DNA of 64,000 bases, taken from the NCBI GenBank assembly GCA_028284445.1, contig JANQRS010000047.1, positions 92,769 to 156,768 of the forward strand, given 5' to 3'. Shown here in pieces: positions 16,491-25,055 of the stretch. The notes below the pieces were generated by a model. The model was not told the origin of the DNA. It searched no databases and saw nothing but the letters and a program-made list of their open reading frames with translations. Every line of letters starts with the position of its first letter. The stretch's first letter is position 1. Made by a program: the position numbers and the translations under genes. Origin of the DNA: Calditrichia bacterium (GTDB lineage Bacteria > Calditrichota > Calditrichia > RBG-13-44-9 > J075).

Positions 16491-17249
16491 ATGGGCGAAG
16501 TTGTTACAATTGCGAATCAGAAAGGTGGCGTAGGGAAGACTACGACGGCAGTGAATCTCGCTTCTTGTTTGGCGGTTGCGGAAAAGAAAGTGTTGCTGGT
16601 GGATGTGGATCCTCAGGCAAATGCAACCTCCGGGCTGGGGATCAATACCCGGGAGGTGAAGAAAACCGTTTACGACGTTTTTCTTCATGACGAAGCAGTC
16701 GAAAACGTCACTATGACGACCAAGGTGCCAAACTTATCTCTGGTGCCCTCCCATATCAATCTTGCTGCTGTTGAAATCGAGCTGGTGCAGGTAATTGCCC
16801 GAGAGAAAGTATTGCGGGAAGCCCTGGCCGGCGTTCGCGAGCAGTATGATTACGTGATCCTCGATTGTCCGCCATCCCTTGGCATGCTGACCATCAACGC
16901 CCTCACCGCGGCAGACAGCGTGCTGATTCCCATTCAGTGTGAATATTATGCGCTGGAAGGATTGAGCAAGCTGCTTGATACGGTGCGTCGCGTTCAGCGA
17001 AGCCTGAACAAGGAACTTTATATTTACGGTGTTCTTCTCACTATGTATGATGGCCGCCTTAATCTTTGTGGTCAGGTTGAGAAAGAAGTGCGTAATTACT
17101 TCAAGGATAAGGTCTTCGAAACCACAATCATGCGAAACGTGCGGCTCAGTGAGGCCCCAAGTTTCGGTTTGCCGATTGTGATGTTTGATGCCGCTTCTAC
17201 CGGTGCGCAGAATTATATGAAGCTCGCCGAGGAAGTACTGAGTCAATGA
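16491..17249 (+). CDS. parA: Chromosome-partitioning ATPase ParA/Soj
   Basis: A 252-residue deviant-Walker ATPase: KGGVGKTTT at residues 11-19, a DxDPQAN switch (VDVDPQANATSG) and DCPPSLG. It binds DNA non-specifically in the ATP state and is driven by ParB to segregate origins. The start at 16491 follows CAGGTGAT; the 65-codon upstream extension is not conserved-looking. Its stop overlaps the parB start (ATGA). The small size without an N-terminal DNA-binding domain indicates the chromosomal Soj type. Confidence 0.95.
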   Translation: MGEVVTIANQKGGVGKTTTAVNLASCLAVAEKKVLLVDVDPQANATSGLGINTREVKKTVYDVFLHDEAVENVTMTTKVPNLSLVPSHINLAAVEIELVQVIAREKVLREALAGVREQYDYVILDCPPSLGMLTINALTAADSVLIPIQCEYYALEGLSKLLDTVRRVQRSLNKELYIYGVLLTMYDGRLNLCGQVEKEVRNYFKDKVFETTIMRNVRLSEAPSFGLPIVMFDAASTGAQNYMKLAEEVLSQ

Positions 17250-18115
17250 AGGGACGCTCACACTTAGGCAAAGGACTGGATGCGCTGATCCCATCCGTTG
17301 ATGATACGGTGGTCAGCGATACCGTGACGGAATTGGATGTCGCTCTGATTGAGCCCAATCCATTTCAGCCTCGCATTGTCTTTGGAGAAGAATCTTTCGA
17401 AGACTTGAAGCGTTCCATAGAAGAAAAAGGGATCATTCAGCCGATTCTGGTTCGGCCGATTGACGGCAATCGCTATCAGGTTGTGGCCGGAGAACGGCGC
17501 TTGCGCGCTGCGATTGCCCTGGGCATCAAGCAGATTCCCACATATCTCAAGGACATCAGGACTGATGAAGAGATGTTGGAAATCGCCCTGATCGAGAATG
17601 TTCAGCGGGAAGACTTCAATCCCATCGATCTCGGCAAAGGCTATCAGCGTTTGATAGATGAATGCGGTTTGACCCAGGAAGAGGTCGCCAAAAAAATTGG
17701 CAAAGACCGCACAACGGTTTCGAATCTGATCCGTCTGTTAAAGCTGCCGGAGAAGATTCAGGAGAGTTTGCGCTACGGTGAGATCAAGGAGGGCCACGCC
17801 CGCGCCTTGCTTGGCACTTCGAATGCACAGGCGCAGGAAACAATCTGGCGCAAAGCCGTTAAAGAGTCACTATCTGTTCGGAATGTTGAGCAGCTGGTGC
17901 GGAAGTCGCAAAATAAAGATAAGGCCGCTGGCGCCCGCAAGCTGGCAAGCCGCAAATCAGCGCTCCTGACCAAAAAGGAGTCGAAGCTGCGTGAAAAGCT
18001 GGGCACCCAGGTGAAAATTCGCACCCGTAAAGGCGGTGGAACAATTGAAGTTGCTTTTTATTCAGCTGAAGATCTGGAACGGCTGATGGATATATTTGAA
18101 GGCATCAAGTTGTAA
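17246..18115 (+). CDS. parB: Chromosome-partitioning protein ParB/Spo0J
   Basis: A 289-residue ParB. The N-terminal ParA-stimulating peptide (LGKGLDALIP) is followed by the CTP-binding ParBc domain (about 33-125) with NPFQPR and the GERRLRA motif. The KorB-like helix-turn-helix (LTQEEVAKKIGKDRTTVSNLIRLL) comes next, then a basic linker and a C-terminal dimerisation segment. It loads on parS and spreads as a CTP-dependent clamp. Translationally coupled to parA. No parS site was seen in the window, so parS may lie elsewhere near the origin. Confidence 0.95.
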   Translation: MKGRSHLGKGLDALIPSVDDTVVSDTVTELDVALIEPNPFQPRIVFGEESFEDLKRSIEEKGIIQPILVRPIDGNRYQVVAGERRLRAAIALGIKQIPTYLKDIRTDEEMLEIALIENVQREDFNPIDLGKGYQRLIDECGLTQEEVAKKIGKDRTTVSNLIRLLKLPEKIQESLRYGEIKEGHARALLGTSNAQAQETIWRKAVKESLSVRNVEQLVRKSQNKDKAAGARKLASRKSALLTKKESKLREKLGTQVKIRTRKGGGTIEVAFYSAEDLERLMDIFEGIKL

Positions 18116-18135
18116 TATTTAGTGGCGGGCCTTGC

Positions 18136-18915
18136 GTGCATCGAAACTACAAGAAGAAAAATCTTAACATCCTGCTGATACCGGATAATGAAGCGAGTCC
18201 GAAGAGTTTCAGAATCCGCTATTCCACACTTAAAGTCGTTCTCGCTCTGATTGCGATTTTTCTTATTTCTGTCATCTATGGCGTGATAAGTTACAATCAG
18301 GTGTGGCAAGCTGCCTTGAAGAAGGACGTTCTCGAGCGGGAAAATACCCAGCTTAAAGAACAGCTGACCAAAGCAATGCTGCTGCGCGAAGAGCTGAATG
18401 AGGTGCAGGCTTATAAGGACCGGGTTGTTAACAGCTTTGAAGGTTTTGTAAAATATGCTGAGGATGTCGACAGCGACGAATTGCTCCCGGATAATATCGG
18501 TCAGTCCGAGTCGAAAAGATCCTCTATCTTGACCAGTGTGCCCCTGGTGACCCCGGTTACCGGGTTTCTGTCGCAGGAATATCACTGGCCAACACATAAC
18601 GGAATTGATATTGTCGCGCCGATCGGCACGCCAATCAAGGCGTCTGCTGACGGCAATGTCGTATTTAGTGATTATACATCGAATGCAGGGCATCTGGTGG
18701 TGCTTCACCACGCTGGTGGGTACCTGACGTTTTACCACCATAACTCCCGTAACCTGGTTCAGGTAAATCAGGTGGTGCAACAGGGAGATGTCATTGCTTT
18801 TTTAGGCAATTCAGGTGAGTCATCATCAGGTCCTCACTTGCATTTCGAAATATGGAAAGACGGGGTGCCCGTGAATCCCCGCGAGATGTTAGTCGATCTT
18901 AAACTTGGAGAATGA
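18136..18915 (+). CDS. M23 (LytM-type) peptidoglycan endopeptidase, membrane-anchored
   Basis: A 259-residue protein with a cytoplasmic basic N-terminus, one transmembrane helix (about 31-52), a coiled coil (about 62-97) and a C-terminal LytM domain. Zinc ligands are intact: H154 and D158 in HNGID, and H236 in HLHFE, with H234 catalytic. It is predicted to cleave peptide cross-links in the periplasm. GTG start at 18136. Its stop is 1 base from the bactofilin start; M23-bactofilin gene pairs are a recurring arrangement in which the scaffold localises the hydrolase for cell-shape control. Confidence 0.9.
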   Translation: MHRNYKKKNLNILLIPDNEASPKSFRIRYSTLKVVLALIAIFLISVIYGVISYNQVWQAALKKDVLERENTQLKEQLTKAMLLREELNEVQAYKDRVVNSFEGFVKYAEDVDSDELLPDNIGQSESKRSSILTSVPLVTPVTGFLSQEYHWPTHNGIDIVAPIGTPIKASADGNVVFSDYTSNAGHLVVLHHAGGYLTFYHHNSRNLVQVNQVVQQGDVIAFLGNSGESSSGPHLHFEIWKDGVPVNPREMLVDLKLGE

Positions 18916-18916
18916 A

Positions 18917-19342
18917 ATGGCTTTGAAGAAAACGAGTATGGACACACCGTCGAACGAACTGAATTTTGTGGGCGCAGGGACCTATCTTGAAGGTGTTATT
19001 GAAACCAGCGGCAGCTTGAGAATAGATGGTAAGGTAAAAGGAACGGTCAAGAGCAGTGACCGCGTTACCATCGGCGCCTCCGGTGAAGTGATTGGTGAAA
19101 TTCATGCAAAAAGCGCTATTATCGGTGGCCGTATTGAAGGCGACGTTCACGTTGAGCAGAAACTGATTCTGGAAAAAACGTCCTCTCTCAACGGTAACCT
19201 GAGCACCGGCAAACTGATTATTGATGATGGTGCGCATTTTAACGGTAAATCTGCCATGGGAGCTGCAGCAAAAAACGCCGCAAGCGCCAGTAATAACGGT
19301 AAGAAGAGTATTTTTGAGAAACAGGCTGTATCAGAAGGATAG
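18917..19342 (+). CDS. Bactofilin
   Basis: A 141-residue polymer-forming cytoskeletal protein. The core (about residues 15-110) shows the right-handed beta-helix pattern: ETSGSLRIDGKVKGTV, then VTIGASGEVIGEI, SAIIGGRIEGDV and VEQKLILEKTSSLNGNLSTG. The tails are low-complexity. Bactofilins polymerise without nucleotide and recruit envelope enzymes or ParAB complexes. ATG 18917 has GGAG 7 bases upstream. The order parA-parB-M23-bactofilin suggests one unit linking segregation to cell-wall remodelling. Confidence 0.93.
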   Translation: MALKKTSMDTPSNELNFVGAGTYLEGVIETSGSLRIDGKVKGTVKSSDRVTIGASGEVIGEIHAKSAIIGGRIEGDVHVEQKLILEKTSSLNGNLSTGKLIIDDGAHFNGKSAMGAAAKNAASASNNGKKSIFEKQAVSEG

Positions 19343-19344
19343 CT

Positions 19345-19632
19345 GTGGTGTCAGCCAATCGACCAAAGGGGTCCGAGGATCCCGATTCGCCATCAGGCCC
19401 CGATAAGGGGTCTCTTGCCGAAGTGTATCGTGAACTCTCGCCATACCTGAATATCAGTTATACCTTTTTAATCGCAATTCTTCTATTTGCTTACCTTGGG
19501 GACTATCTCGACGGTATCTATGGCACTGCGCCGAATTTGAAAGCAGCCGGCGCGCTGCTTGGCGTCGTGGTTGGATTCTATTCATTTTTTAAAGTGGCCC
19601 TCAAGTCTCCCGAAAAAGGTGCGAATAAATGA
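19345..19632 (+). CDS. atpZ: AtpZ/AtpI-family small membrane protein
   Basis: A 95-residue protein with a hydrophilic N-terminus and two transmembrane helices (about 38-56 and 66-84) with the family pattern (AYLGDYLDGIYGTAPNLKAAGALLGVVVGF, here split by the loop). Members at the head of ATP synthase operons help assembly of the c-ring or Mg/Ca transport. GTG start with AGAAGGA upstream; a second GTG 3 bases later is possible. The stop overlaps the next gene by ATGA. Confidence 0.8.
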   Translation: MVSANRPKGSEDPDSPSGPDKGSLAEVYRELSPYLNISYTFLIAILLFAYLGDYLDGIYGTAPNLKAAGALLGVVVGFYSFFKVALKSPEKGANK

Positions 19633-20015
19633 AATTCTGGCCCTTCTTTTGGAAGAGTGTCCTGGTGATGGCTGTTGCCGTTGCTATCGGGCTCTATGTG
19701 CTGGATGTCCTGGAGCGCGGTGAGGATACGCGTGCAATTGTTGCCGGATTTGCTATCGGGTACGGCAATGCTTTGCTGGGCTTTGCTGCACTTAGCTGGG
19801 GAATTGACCGCTCAAATCAGGCTTTTATGGTTTCTTTTCTGGGTGGAATGATTTTCAGATTTTTGTTGATTTTTGCACTTTTATTTCTATTAATTAGGGC
19901 GCTTAAATACGATCAGGTTGCTATTTTGGTTCCATTACTTGCAACCTATTTTTTATTTCTGGGGTTAGAGATCTTCCTGGTAGCGCAATTTTCTGATAGT
20001 GAAAGGACGCAGTAA
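19629..20015 (+). CDS. atpI: ATP synthase subunit I-like protein
   Basis: A 128-residue membrane protein with four predicted helices, matching the size and topology of AtpI, the c-ring assembly factor. It lies between atpZ and atpB, overlapping both (ATGA at the 5' end, TAATG at the 3' end), so all three are probably translated as a coupled unit. The sequence family is weakly conserved; identification leans on position. Confidence 0.75.
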   Translation: MKFWPFFWKSVLVMAVAVAIGLYVLDVLERGEDTRAIVAGFAIGYGNALLGFAALSWGIDRSNQAFMVSFLGGMIFRFLLIFALLFLLIRALKYDQVAILVPLLATYFLFLGLEIFLVAQFSDSERTQ

Positions 20016-20854
20016 TGATCTTGTCTATGTTAAGAGGTGGTGATGACACACACGATGATCATCACGAAGCGGAAACTCTAAATGAATGGATCCTTCATCA
20101 CCTCCAGGATACCGACAAGTGGCTGGGCGCAAAGCTGCCGACATTGCCCACCGTCGAGCTTGGTCCGTTGACGATTGATTTTTCGATTACATCTAATGTT
20201 GTCATGCTCTGGATTGGCAGTGCCATCCTGATAGCGATGTTTTGGCTGGTGTTTCGCGCGCCGAAGCAGGTGCCAAGCGGGATGGCCAATGCATTGGAAA
20301 GTCTGGTTCTCTTCGTGCGCGATGAGATCGCGATTCCCAATCTCGGAAAGAGCCTGGGCTTACAGCTAACACCATTTCTCTGCAGTATGTTTTTCTTTAT
20401 ACTGGTGCTGAATCTGATGGGGCTGGTGCCGGTTTTTACCAGTGCCACCGGAAACATTGCTTTTACCGCTGCGATGGCCGGGGTATCATTCATTGTGACC
20501 CAATATTACGGTTTTAAAAAGAATGGCGTTAAGGGGTATTTTGCTCATTTCTTCCCGTCTGGCGTACCTGCGCCCTTGTATCTGATTCTTTCTCCCATTG
20601 AATTCCTGGGAATTTTCATCAAACCATTCGTCCTGTGTATGCGTCTGTTTGCCAATATGGTTGCCGGACACACCGTTATCTATGCGATTGTTGGTTTGAT
20701 TATTGTGCTTCAGTCGGTCTGGGTATCTTTTGCAGCGATACCATTGGCCCTGGCGCTGAACCTGCTGGAGCTGTTCGTCGCCTTTCTGCAAGCCTATATT
20801 TTCGTGATCCTGACCGCGCTGTTTATCGGTATGGCGGCAGATCACGCTCACTAA
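20015..20854 (+). CDS. atpB: F-type ATP synthase subunit a
   Basis: A 279-residue Fo subunit with a His/Asp-rich N-terminus (DDTHDDHHEAE) and about five to six membrane helices. The essential arginine is R210 in RLFANMVAGH, facing the c-ring glutamate, and the following helix carries ELFVAFLQAYIF. It provides the two proton half-channels. It is separated from atpE by 358 bp containing a strong hairpin, an unusual gap for this operon. Confidence 0.95.
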   Translation: MILSMLRGGDDTHDDHHEAETLNEWILHHLQDTDKWLGAKLPTLPTVELGPLTIDFSITSNVVMLWIGSAILIAMFWLVFRAPKQVPSGMANALESLVLFVRDEIAIPNLGKSLGLQLTPFLCSMFFFILVLNLMGLVPVFTSATGNIAFTAAMAGVSFIVTQYYGFKKNGVKGYFAHFFPSGVPAPLYLILSPIEFLGIFIKPFVLCMRLFANMVAGHTVIYAIVGLIIVLQSVWVSFAAIPLALALNLLELFVAFLQAYIFVILTALFIGMAADHAH

Positions 20855-21212
20855 GCCTGCCGATTGTGACATATCCCGTCCCGGATTCCCAATCATTTGG
20901 TAGATGTTTCCGCAGGTAGCTGCGGAAACACGAATGTGAGCAGGTCTATGCGTTGAGCCTGATAAAGGCTAAGTGCGATTTTTAGTCAATCCATATAGTG
21001 TTTGTGAAATAAAAAACAATCTCGTCTTTCATCCAGCCATTTCATGTATTATTATTGTGCCTTGTCTTTTACATGAACATGAAACTGGAATTTTATAAAA
21101 AAATGCCGAAAGTTTCTTGTAAAGGCGTCGACTGTCGCCGTATTTCGATAAAAAAGTTTAAGCATTTCCAGATAACTCAATCAAATAACACTCAATTAAG
21201 GAGCATATTGAA
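20855..21212. other. Long atpB-atpE spacer
   Basis: No gene is seen. It contains the hairpin at 20905-20930, a weaker AGCCT/AGGCT stem followed by TTTTT (about 20957-20985), and A/T-rich sequence up to the atpE ribosome-binding site (AAGGAG). It may hold a separate promoter or an RNA-processing site raising atpE expression. Confidence 0.5.
20905..20930. promoter_or_regulatory. Perfect hairpin between atpB and atpE
   Basis: Stem TGTTTCCGCAG / CTGCGGAAACA (11 bp, no mismatch) with a GTAG loop, 50 bp after the atpB stop. No U-tract follows, so it is more likely an mRNA-stability or processing element than a terminator. Confidence 0.65.
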
Positions 21213-21446
21213 ATGACTTCTGTAGGATTAGCATGGTTAGCAGCAGGTATCGGTGCCGGACTGGCAGTAATTGGTGCAGGTCTTGGAATTGGCCGTATCG
21301 GTGGATCAGCAATGGAAGGTATGGCACGTCAGCCGGAAGCCGGTGGCGACATTCGTACCGCAATGATTATTGCCGCAGCGCTTATTGAAGGTGCCGCATT
21401 CTTTGGTCTGGTTATCTGCTTCCTCCTTTCCGGTTTGACTGGTTAA
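21213..21446 (+). CDS. atpE: F-type ATP synthase subunit c
   Basis: A 77-residue two-helix hairpin proteolipid. Helix 1 is Gly/Ala-rich (IGAGLGIGRIGG), the polar loop has RQPE at 39-42, and helix 2 carries the ion-binding E59 (AALIEGAAFFGLV). The extra Gln in helix 1 and the Glu-Ser pair in helix 2 that mark Na+-specific rings are absent (Ile and Gly at those places), so proton coupling is predicted. AAGGAG ribosome-binding site. Confidence 0.96.
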   Translation: MTSVGLAWLAAGIGAGLAVIGAGLGIGRIGGSAMEGMARQPEAGGDIRTAMIIAAALIEGAAFFGLVICFLLSGLTG

Positions 21447-21480
21447 TACACCCGGAAATTAATGACGAAAGGATGAAGCT

Positions 21481-21975
21481 ATGGATCTGTTGAGCCTGAA
21501 TTTTGGCATGGTTTTCTGGACCGGCCTAACCTTTGTGTTACTGACAATTGTCCTGAGGGCAATTGCCTGGAAGCCGATTCTGGATGCCGTTCAACAACGG
21601 GAAGACAAAATCAGGGATGACCTTCAGCAGGCGGAAACCGCTCGTGCCGAGGCCGAAAAGGCCCTCAAGGAGCAGCAGGAAAAACTCTCTGCCGCCCAGA
21701 GCGAAATTCAGCAACTGATGAAGGATAGCAAACAAATGGCGGATAAGATGCGCGCTGATACCATGCAGAAAGCACAGGAAGATGCTGAAAAGCTGGTTGC
21801 TCGCGCCAAGGCCGACATTGAAAAGGAACGTCAGGCAGTGGTTTCTTCATTGAAACAGGAGGTTGCGGATATCGTGGTAGACGCCACGTCGCGACTGGTT
21901 GGCGTTGTTGTCGACAAGTCCAAGCATGAGAAGATTATCAATGAATCTATCGATCAGTTTGGACAGAAAAACTAA
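21481..21975 (+). CDS. atpF: F-type ATP synthase subunit b
   Basis: A 164-residue protein with one N-terminal membrane helix (about 8-27) and a long charged coiled coil (about 35-140) forming the peripheral stalk. Only one b-type gene is present, so a homodimer is expected. Ribosome-binding site AAAGGATG. It lies 34 bp after atpE and 12 bp before atpH. Confidence 0.95.
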   Translation: MDLLSLNFGMVFWTGLTFVLLTIVLRAIAWKPILDAVQQREDKIRDDLQQAETARAEAEKALKEQQEKLSAAQSEIQQLMKDSKQMADKMRADTMQKAQEDAEKLVARAKADIEKERQAVVSSLKQEVADIVVDATSRLVGVVVDKSKHEKIINESIDQFGQKN

Positions 21976-21987
21976 AGGATTTTTAGT

Positions 21988-22527
21988 GTGAAGAGATCTC
22001 GTGTTGCAAAACGATATGCGAAAGCGATTTTCGAAGCGGCCTTGGAAACAAAGTCGCTAGATCAGCTGGAAGCAGACTTCGAGTCCCTCAGGAATAGTTA
22101 TAATGAGGCTGCTGAATTTCGCAACCTCCTCAACTCTCCGGTGATTCCCAATGAAACAAAAAGCAATGTTTTTGCCGAAATCTTTGAAAAACGGCTGAGC
22201 AAGGCTGCGTTTCAATTTGTGTCGCTGCTGATCTCCAAAAATCGTGAAGCACTGCTGCCTCAGGTGATCGAGGACTTTCGGCGTCTCGCCGATCAACACC
22301 GTGGTATCGTCCGCGGCAGTGTTTACAGCGTATTGCCTCTCTCAGCAAGTCAGCTGAAAACACTGAAATCGAAGATGGATAAAATTACCGGTAAGGACGT
22401 GGTGTTTACCCAGGAAATCGACGAAAGCCTGCTGGGGGGCGTAATGGTCCGAATCGGTGACACCGTCTACGATGCGAGTCTCCGAAATCAATTAGGTAAG
22501 TTAAGAGAAAACCTTATCCGGTCCTGA
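21988..22527 (+). CDS. atpH: F-type ATP synthase subunit delta
   Basis: A 179-residue delta (OSCP) subunit: N-terminal six-helix bundle (RVAKRYAKAIFEAA, then FRNLLNSPVIP) and C-terminal domain with GGVMVRIGDTVYDASLRNQL. It joins F1 to the peripheral stalk. GTG start with AAAGGA 8-10 bases upstream. Confidence 0.95.
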   Translation: MKRSRVAKRYAKAIFEAALETKSLDQLEADFESLRNSYNEAAEFRNLLNSPVIPNETKSNVFAEIFEKRLSKAAFQFVSLLISKNREALLPQVIEDFRRLADQHRGIVRGSVYSVLPLSASQLKTLKSKMDKITGKDVVFTQEIDESLLGGVMVRIGDTVYDASLRNQLGKLRENLIRS

Positions 22528-22572
22528 TGTATAAGTCCCTTTTAGGGCTGGATTTAGAATGAGGATAACAAT

Positions 22573-24108
22573 ATGGCCGTTGATGTAAAACCCGAAGAAA
22601 TATCTGCCATTATCAAAAAGCAGTTAGAGAATTTTGATAAGGATGCGGATTCTTATGAAGTCGGGACGGTCCTGCAGGTGGGTGACGGTATTGCCCGTAT
22701 TCACGGCCTGGAAAAAGTGTTGGCCGGGGAGCTGGTCACATTTGACTCCGGCGTTACGGGAATGGTGCTGAACCTGGAAGAAGACAGCGTTGGTGCGGTA
22801 ATCCTTGGTGATGACAAGTCGATCAAGGAAGGTGAAACCGTTAAGCGCACCAATACGATCGGCCAGGTACCGGTTGGTAAAGAGTTGCTGGGGCGGGTGG
22901 TAAACCCGATTGGCGAGCCGATGGATGGACGCGGCCCGGTCAACACCAGTGAGTTTCTGCCCATCGAAAGCAAGGCGCCCGGCGTCATCTATCGTCAATC
23001 CGTAGATGAACCACTGCAGACCGGATTGAAAGCTATCGACTCGATGATTCCGATTGGCCGCGGACAGCGCGAGCTGATCATTGGTGACCGTCAGACCGGT
23101 AAAACCGCGGTTGCGATTGATACCATTATTAATCAGGCGAGCACTCACAAAACTGACAAGCCTGTTTACTGTATTTACGTCGCAGTTGGACAGAAAGCTT
23201 CTACAGTTGCCAAGGTTGTAAAAACCTTGCAGGATACCGGTGCAATGGAATATACCATTGTTGTAAACGCGCCGGCGTCTGTGTCTGCTGCATTGCAGTT
23301 TATCGCACCCTATACCGGTGCTGCAATGGGCGAATACTTCCGTGACAATGGCATGCATGCTTTGGTTGTGTATGATGATTTGTCCAAGCACGCATTTGCA
23401 TATCGTCAGATGTCGCTGTTGCTCCGCCGCCCGCCCGGCCGTGAAGCATATCCCGGTGACGTATTTTATCTGCATAGCCGGCTGTTGGAACGTGCTGCAA
23501 AGCTTAGTAAGGACCGTGGCAATGGTTCACTGACCGCTCTGCCGATCATTGAAACCCAGGCTGGTGACGTATCTGCCTATATTCCCACTAACGTGATTTC
23601 AATTACCGATGGCCAGATTTATCTGGAGCCGAACCTGTTTTATGCTGGTGTTCGTCCTGCGGTAAACGTCGGCATCTCGGTGAGTCGTGTAGGTGGATCT
23701 GCGCAGATCAAGGCGATGAAGCAGGTTGCCGGTACCTTGCGTCTGGAGCTCGCTCAGTATCGCGCCCTGGAAGCTTTTGCCAAGTTCGGTTCTGATCTTG
23801 ACAAAGCAACACAGGCACAGCTGACACGTGGTGAGCGTCTGGTTGAACTACTGAAGCAGGGACAATATGTGCCACTGTCGGTAGAAAAGCAGGTTGCCGT
23901 TATTTTCGCCGGAACCAAAGGCTATCTGGATGGTTTTGGGGTTGAAAATGTGAAGCGCTTCGAGCAAGAATATTCCGACTTCCTGGAAAGCAAGTATCCG
24001 GAAATTCTGACTGAGATCGTTGAAAAGCAGAAGATCTCTGATGATTTGCAGAAGAAAATGGAAGAAGTACTCGATGAGTTTCTCAAAATCTTCAAACCGG
24101 AAGGATAA
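22573..24108 (+). CDS. atpA: F-type ATP synthase subunit alpha
   Basis: A 511-residue non-catalytic nucleotide-binding subunit of F1. Walker A GDRQTGKT at about 171-178, the VYDDLSKHA segment, and the ISVSRVGGSAQ signature with the arginine finger. Length and order are typical. It assembles as alpha3beta3 with AtpD. Confidence 0.97.
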   Translation: MAVDVKPEEISAIIKKQLENFDKDADSYEVGTVLQVGDGIARIHGLEKVLAGELVTFDSGVTGMVLNLEEDSVGAVILGDDKSIKEGETVKRTNTIGQVPVGKELLGRVVNPIGEPMDGRGPVNTSEFLPIESKAPGVIYRQSVDEPLQTGLKAIDSMIPIGRGQRELIIGDRQTGKTAVAIDTIINQASTHKTDKPVYCIYVAVGQKASTVAKVVKTLQDTGAMEYTIVVNAPASVSAALQFIAPYTGAAMGEYFRDNGMHALVVYDDLSKHAFAYRQMSLLLRRPPGREAYPGDVFYLHSRLLERAAKLSKDRGNGSLTALPIIETQAGDVSAYIPTNVISITDGQIYLEPNLFYAGVRPAVNVGISVSRVGGSAQIKAMKQVAGTLRLELAQYRALEAFAKFGSDLDKATQAQLTRGERLVELLKQGQYVPLSVEKQVAVIFAGTKGYLDGFGVENVKRFEQEYSDFLESKYPEILTEIVEKQKISDDLQKKMEEVLDEFLKIFKPEG

Positions 24109-24113
24109 CGGTT

Positions 24114-24977
24114 ATGGCGACTTTAAGAGAAATCCGTCAGCGAATCCGGGGGGTAAAAAATACCCAGAAGATTACCCGGGCCATGAAAATGGTTGCTGCT
24201 GCCAAAATGCGCCGTGCCCAGGAGAATATGTTCTCGGCACGGCCTTATTCATCTAAAATCAAGGAACTGATCCTTAATCTGGTTGGCCAGGTTGAGGGGT
24301 ATAACTCTCCTTTGCTGGAAGTGCGTCCGGTGGAGCGGGAGTTGTTGGTTGTAGTCAGTGCCGATCGCGGTCTCTGTGGCGCCTTCAATACCAATTTGAT
24401 TAAGGCTGCAACAGCAGCGCACAAAGAGTCGGAAGCTGAGGTTTCCATCGTTTGTGTTGGTAAAAAGGGGCACGATTTTTTCAAGAAACGCGATTTTACT
24501 ATTCGTGAACACTATCTGAATATCTTCAATAATCTTGACTACTCGCATGCCAATGATATTACCCGGTTCCTGACAAATGAGTTTGTAGAAGGGCGGACCG
24601 ATTCGGTGAAGCTGGTCTTCAACGAGTTTAAGTCTGTGGCTCAACAAGAAGTGGTGATCGAGCAGTTGTTGCCAATCAGCTTGCCGGCGGATGAAGAAGA
24701 AGGCAAGCGGCACGTGGATTACCTGTATGAGCCGTCCCTGGAGCGTTTGCTGCAGGCGCTGCTTCCGAAATATCTTGGCACCCAGGTCTGGCGTGCCCTG
24801 CTGGAATCAAATGCGTCCGAGCAGGCGGCACGAATGCTGGCCATGGAAAATGCCACTGAAAATGCTACCGAACTGATCCGGGATCTGACATTGCAGTTCA
24901 ATAAGGCACGTCAGGCAGCGATTACCACAGAAATCCTGGAGATCGTTGGTGGTGCGGAAGCCCTGAAAAATGGCTAA
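24114..24977 (+). CDS. atpG: F-type ATP synthase subunit gamma
   Basis: A 287-residue central-stalk subunit. The N-terminal helix (REIRQRIRGVKNTQKITRAM) and C-terminal helix (ENATELIRDLTLQFNKARQA, then ITTEILEIVGGAEAL) form the rotating coiled coil, with the Rossmann-like middle domain containing VVSADRGLCGAFN. It starts 5 bp after atpA; 78 bp separates it from atpD. Confidence 0.96.
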   Translation: MATLREIRQRIRGVKNTQKITRAMKMVAAAKMRRAQENMFSARPYSSKIKELILNLVGQVEGYNSPLLEVRPVERELLVVVSADRGLCGAFNTNLIKAATAAHKESEAEVSIVCVGKKGHDFFKKRDFTIREHYLNIFNNLDYSHANDITRFLTNEFVEGRTDSVKLVFNEFKSVAQQEVVIEQLLPISLPADEEEGKRHVDYLYEPSLERLLQALLPKYLGTQVWRALLESNASEQAARMLAMENATENATELIRDLTLQFNKARQAAITTEILEIVGGAEALKNG

Positions 24978-25055
24978 TTGATGGCAAACCGCTCAAAAAA
25001 TGCATATTTTCTCATTTTGTACGCAAAAAAATTCAAAGAAAAGGAATCGTGAGCA

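Noticed and set aside
15119..18115. Replication origin next to parAB
   Set aside because: I found no DnaA-box cluster or A/T-rich unwinding region, and dnaA, rnpA and gidA-type origin neighbours are missing.
20905..20930. parS-like site (TGTTTC...GAAACA) near parAB
   Set aside because: The half-sites match the ends of the parS 16-mer, but the centre is 14 bp longer (CGCAGGTAGCTGCG) instead of ACGT, so ParB would not be expected to bind.
22624..23475. Long antisense frames inside atpA, secA, thiolase and TPR genes
   Set aside because: They are shadows of strongly conserved genes on the opposite strand, with no start signals or recognisable protein features.
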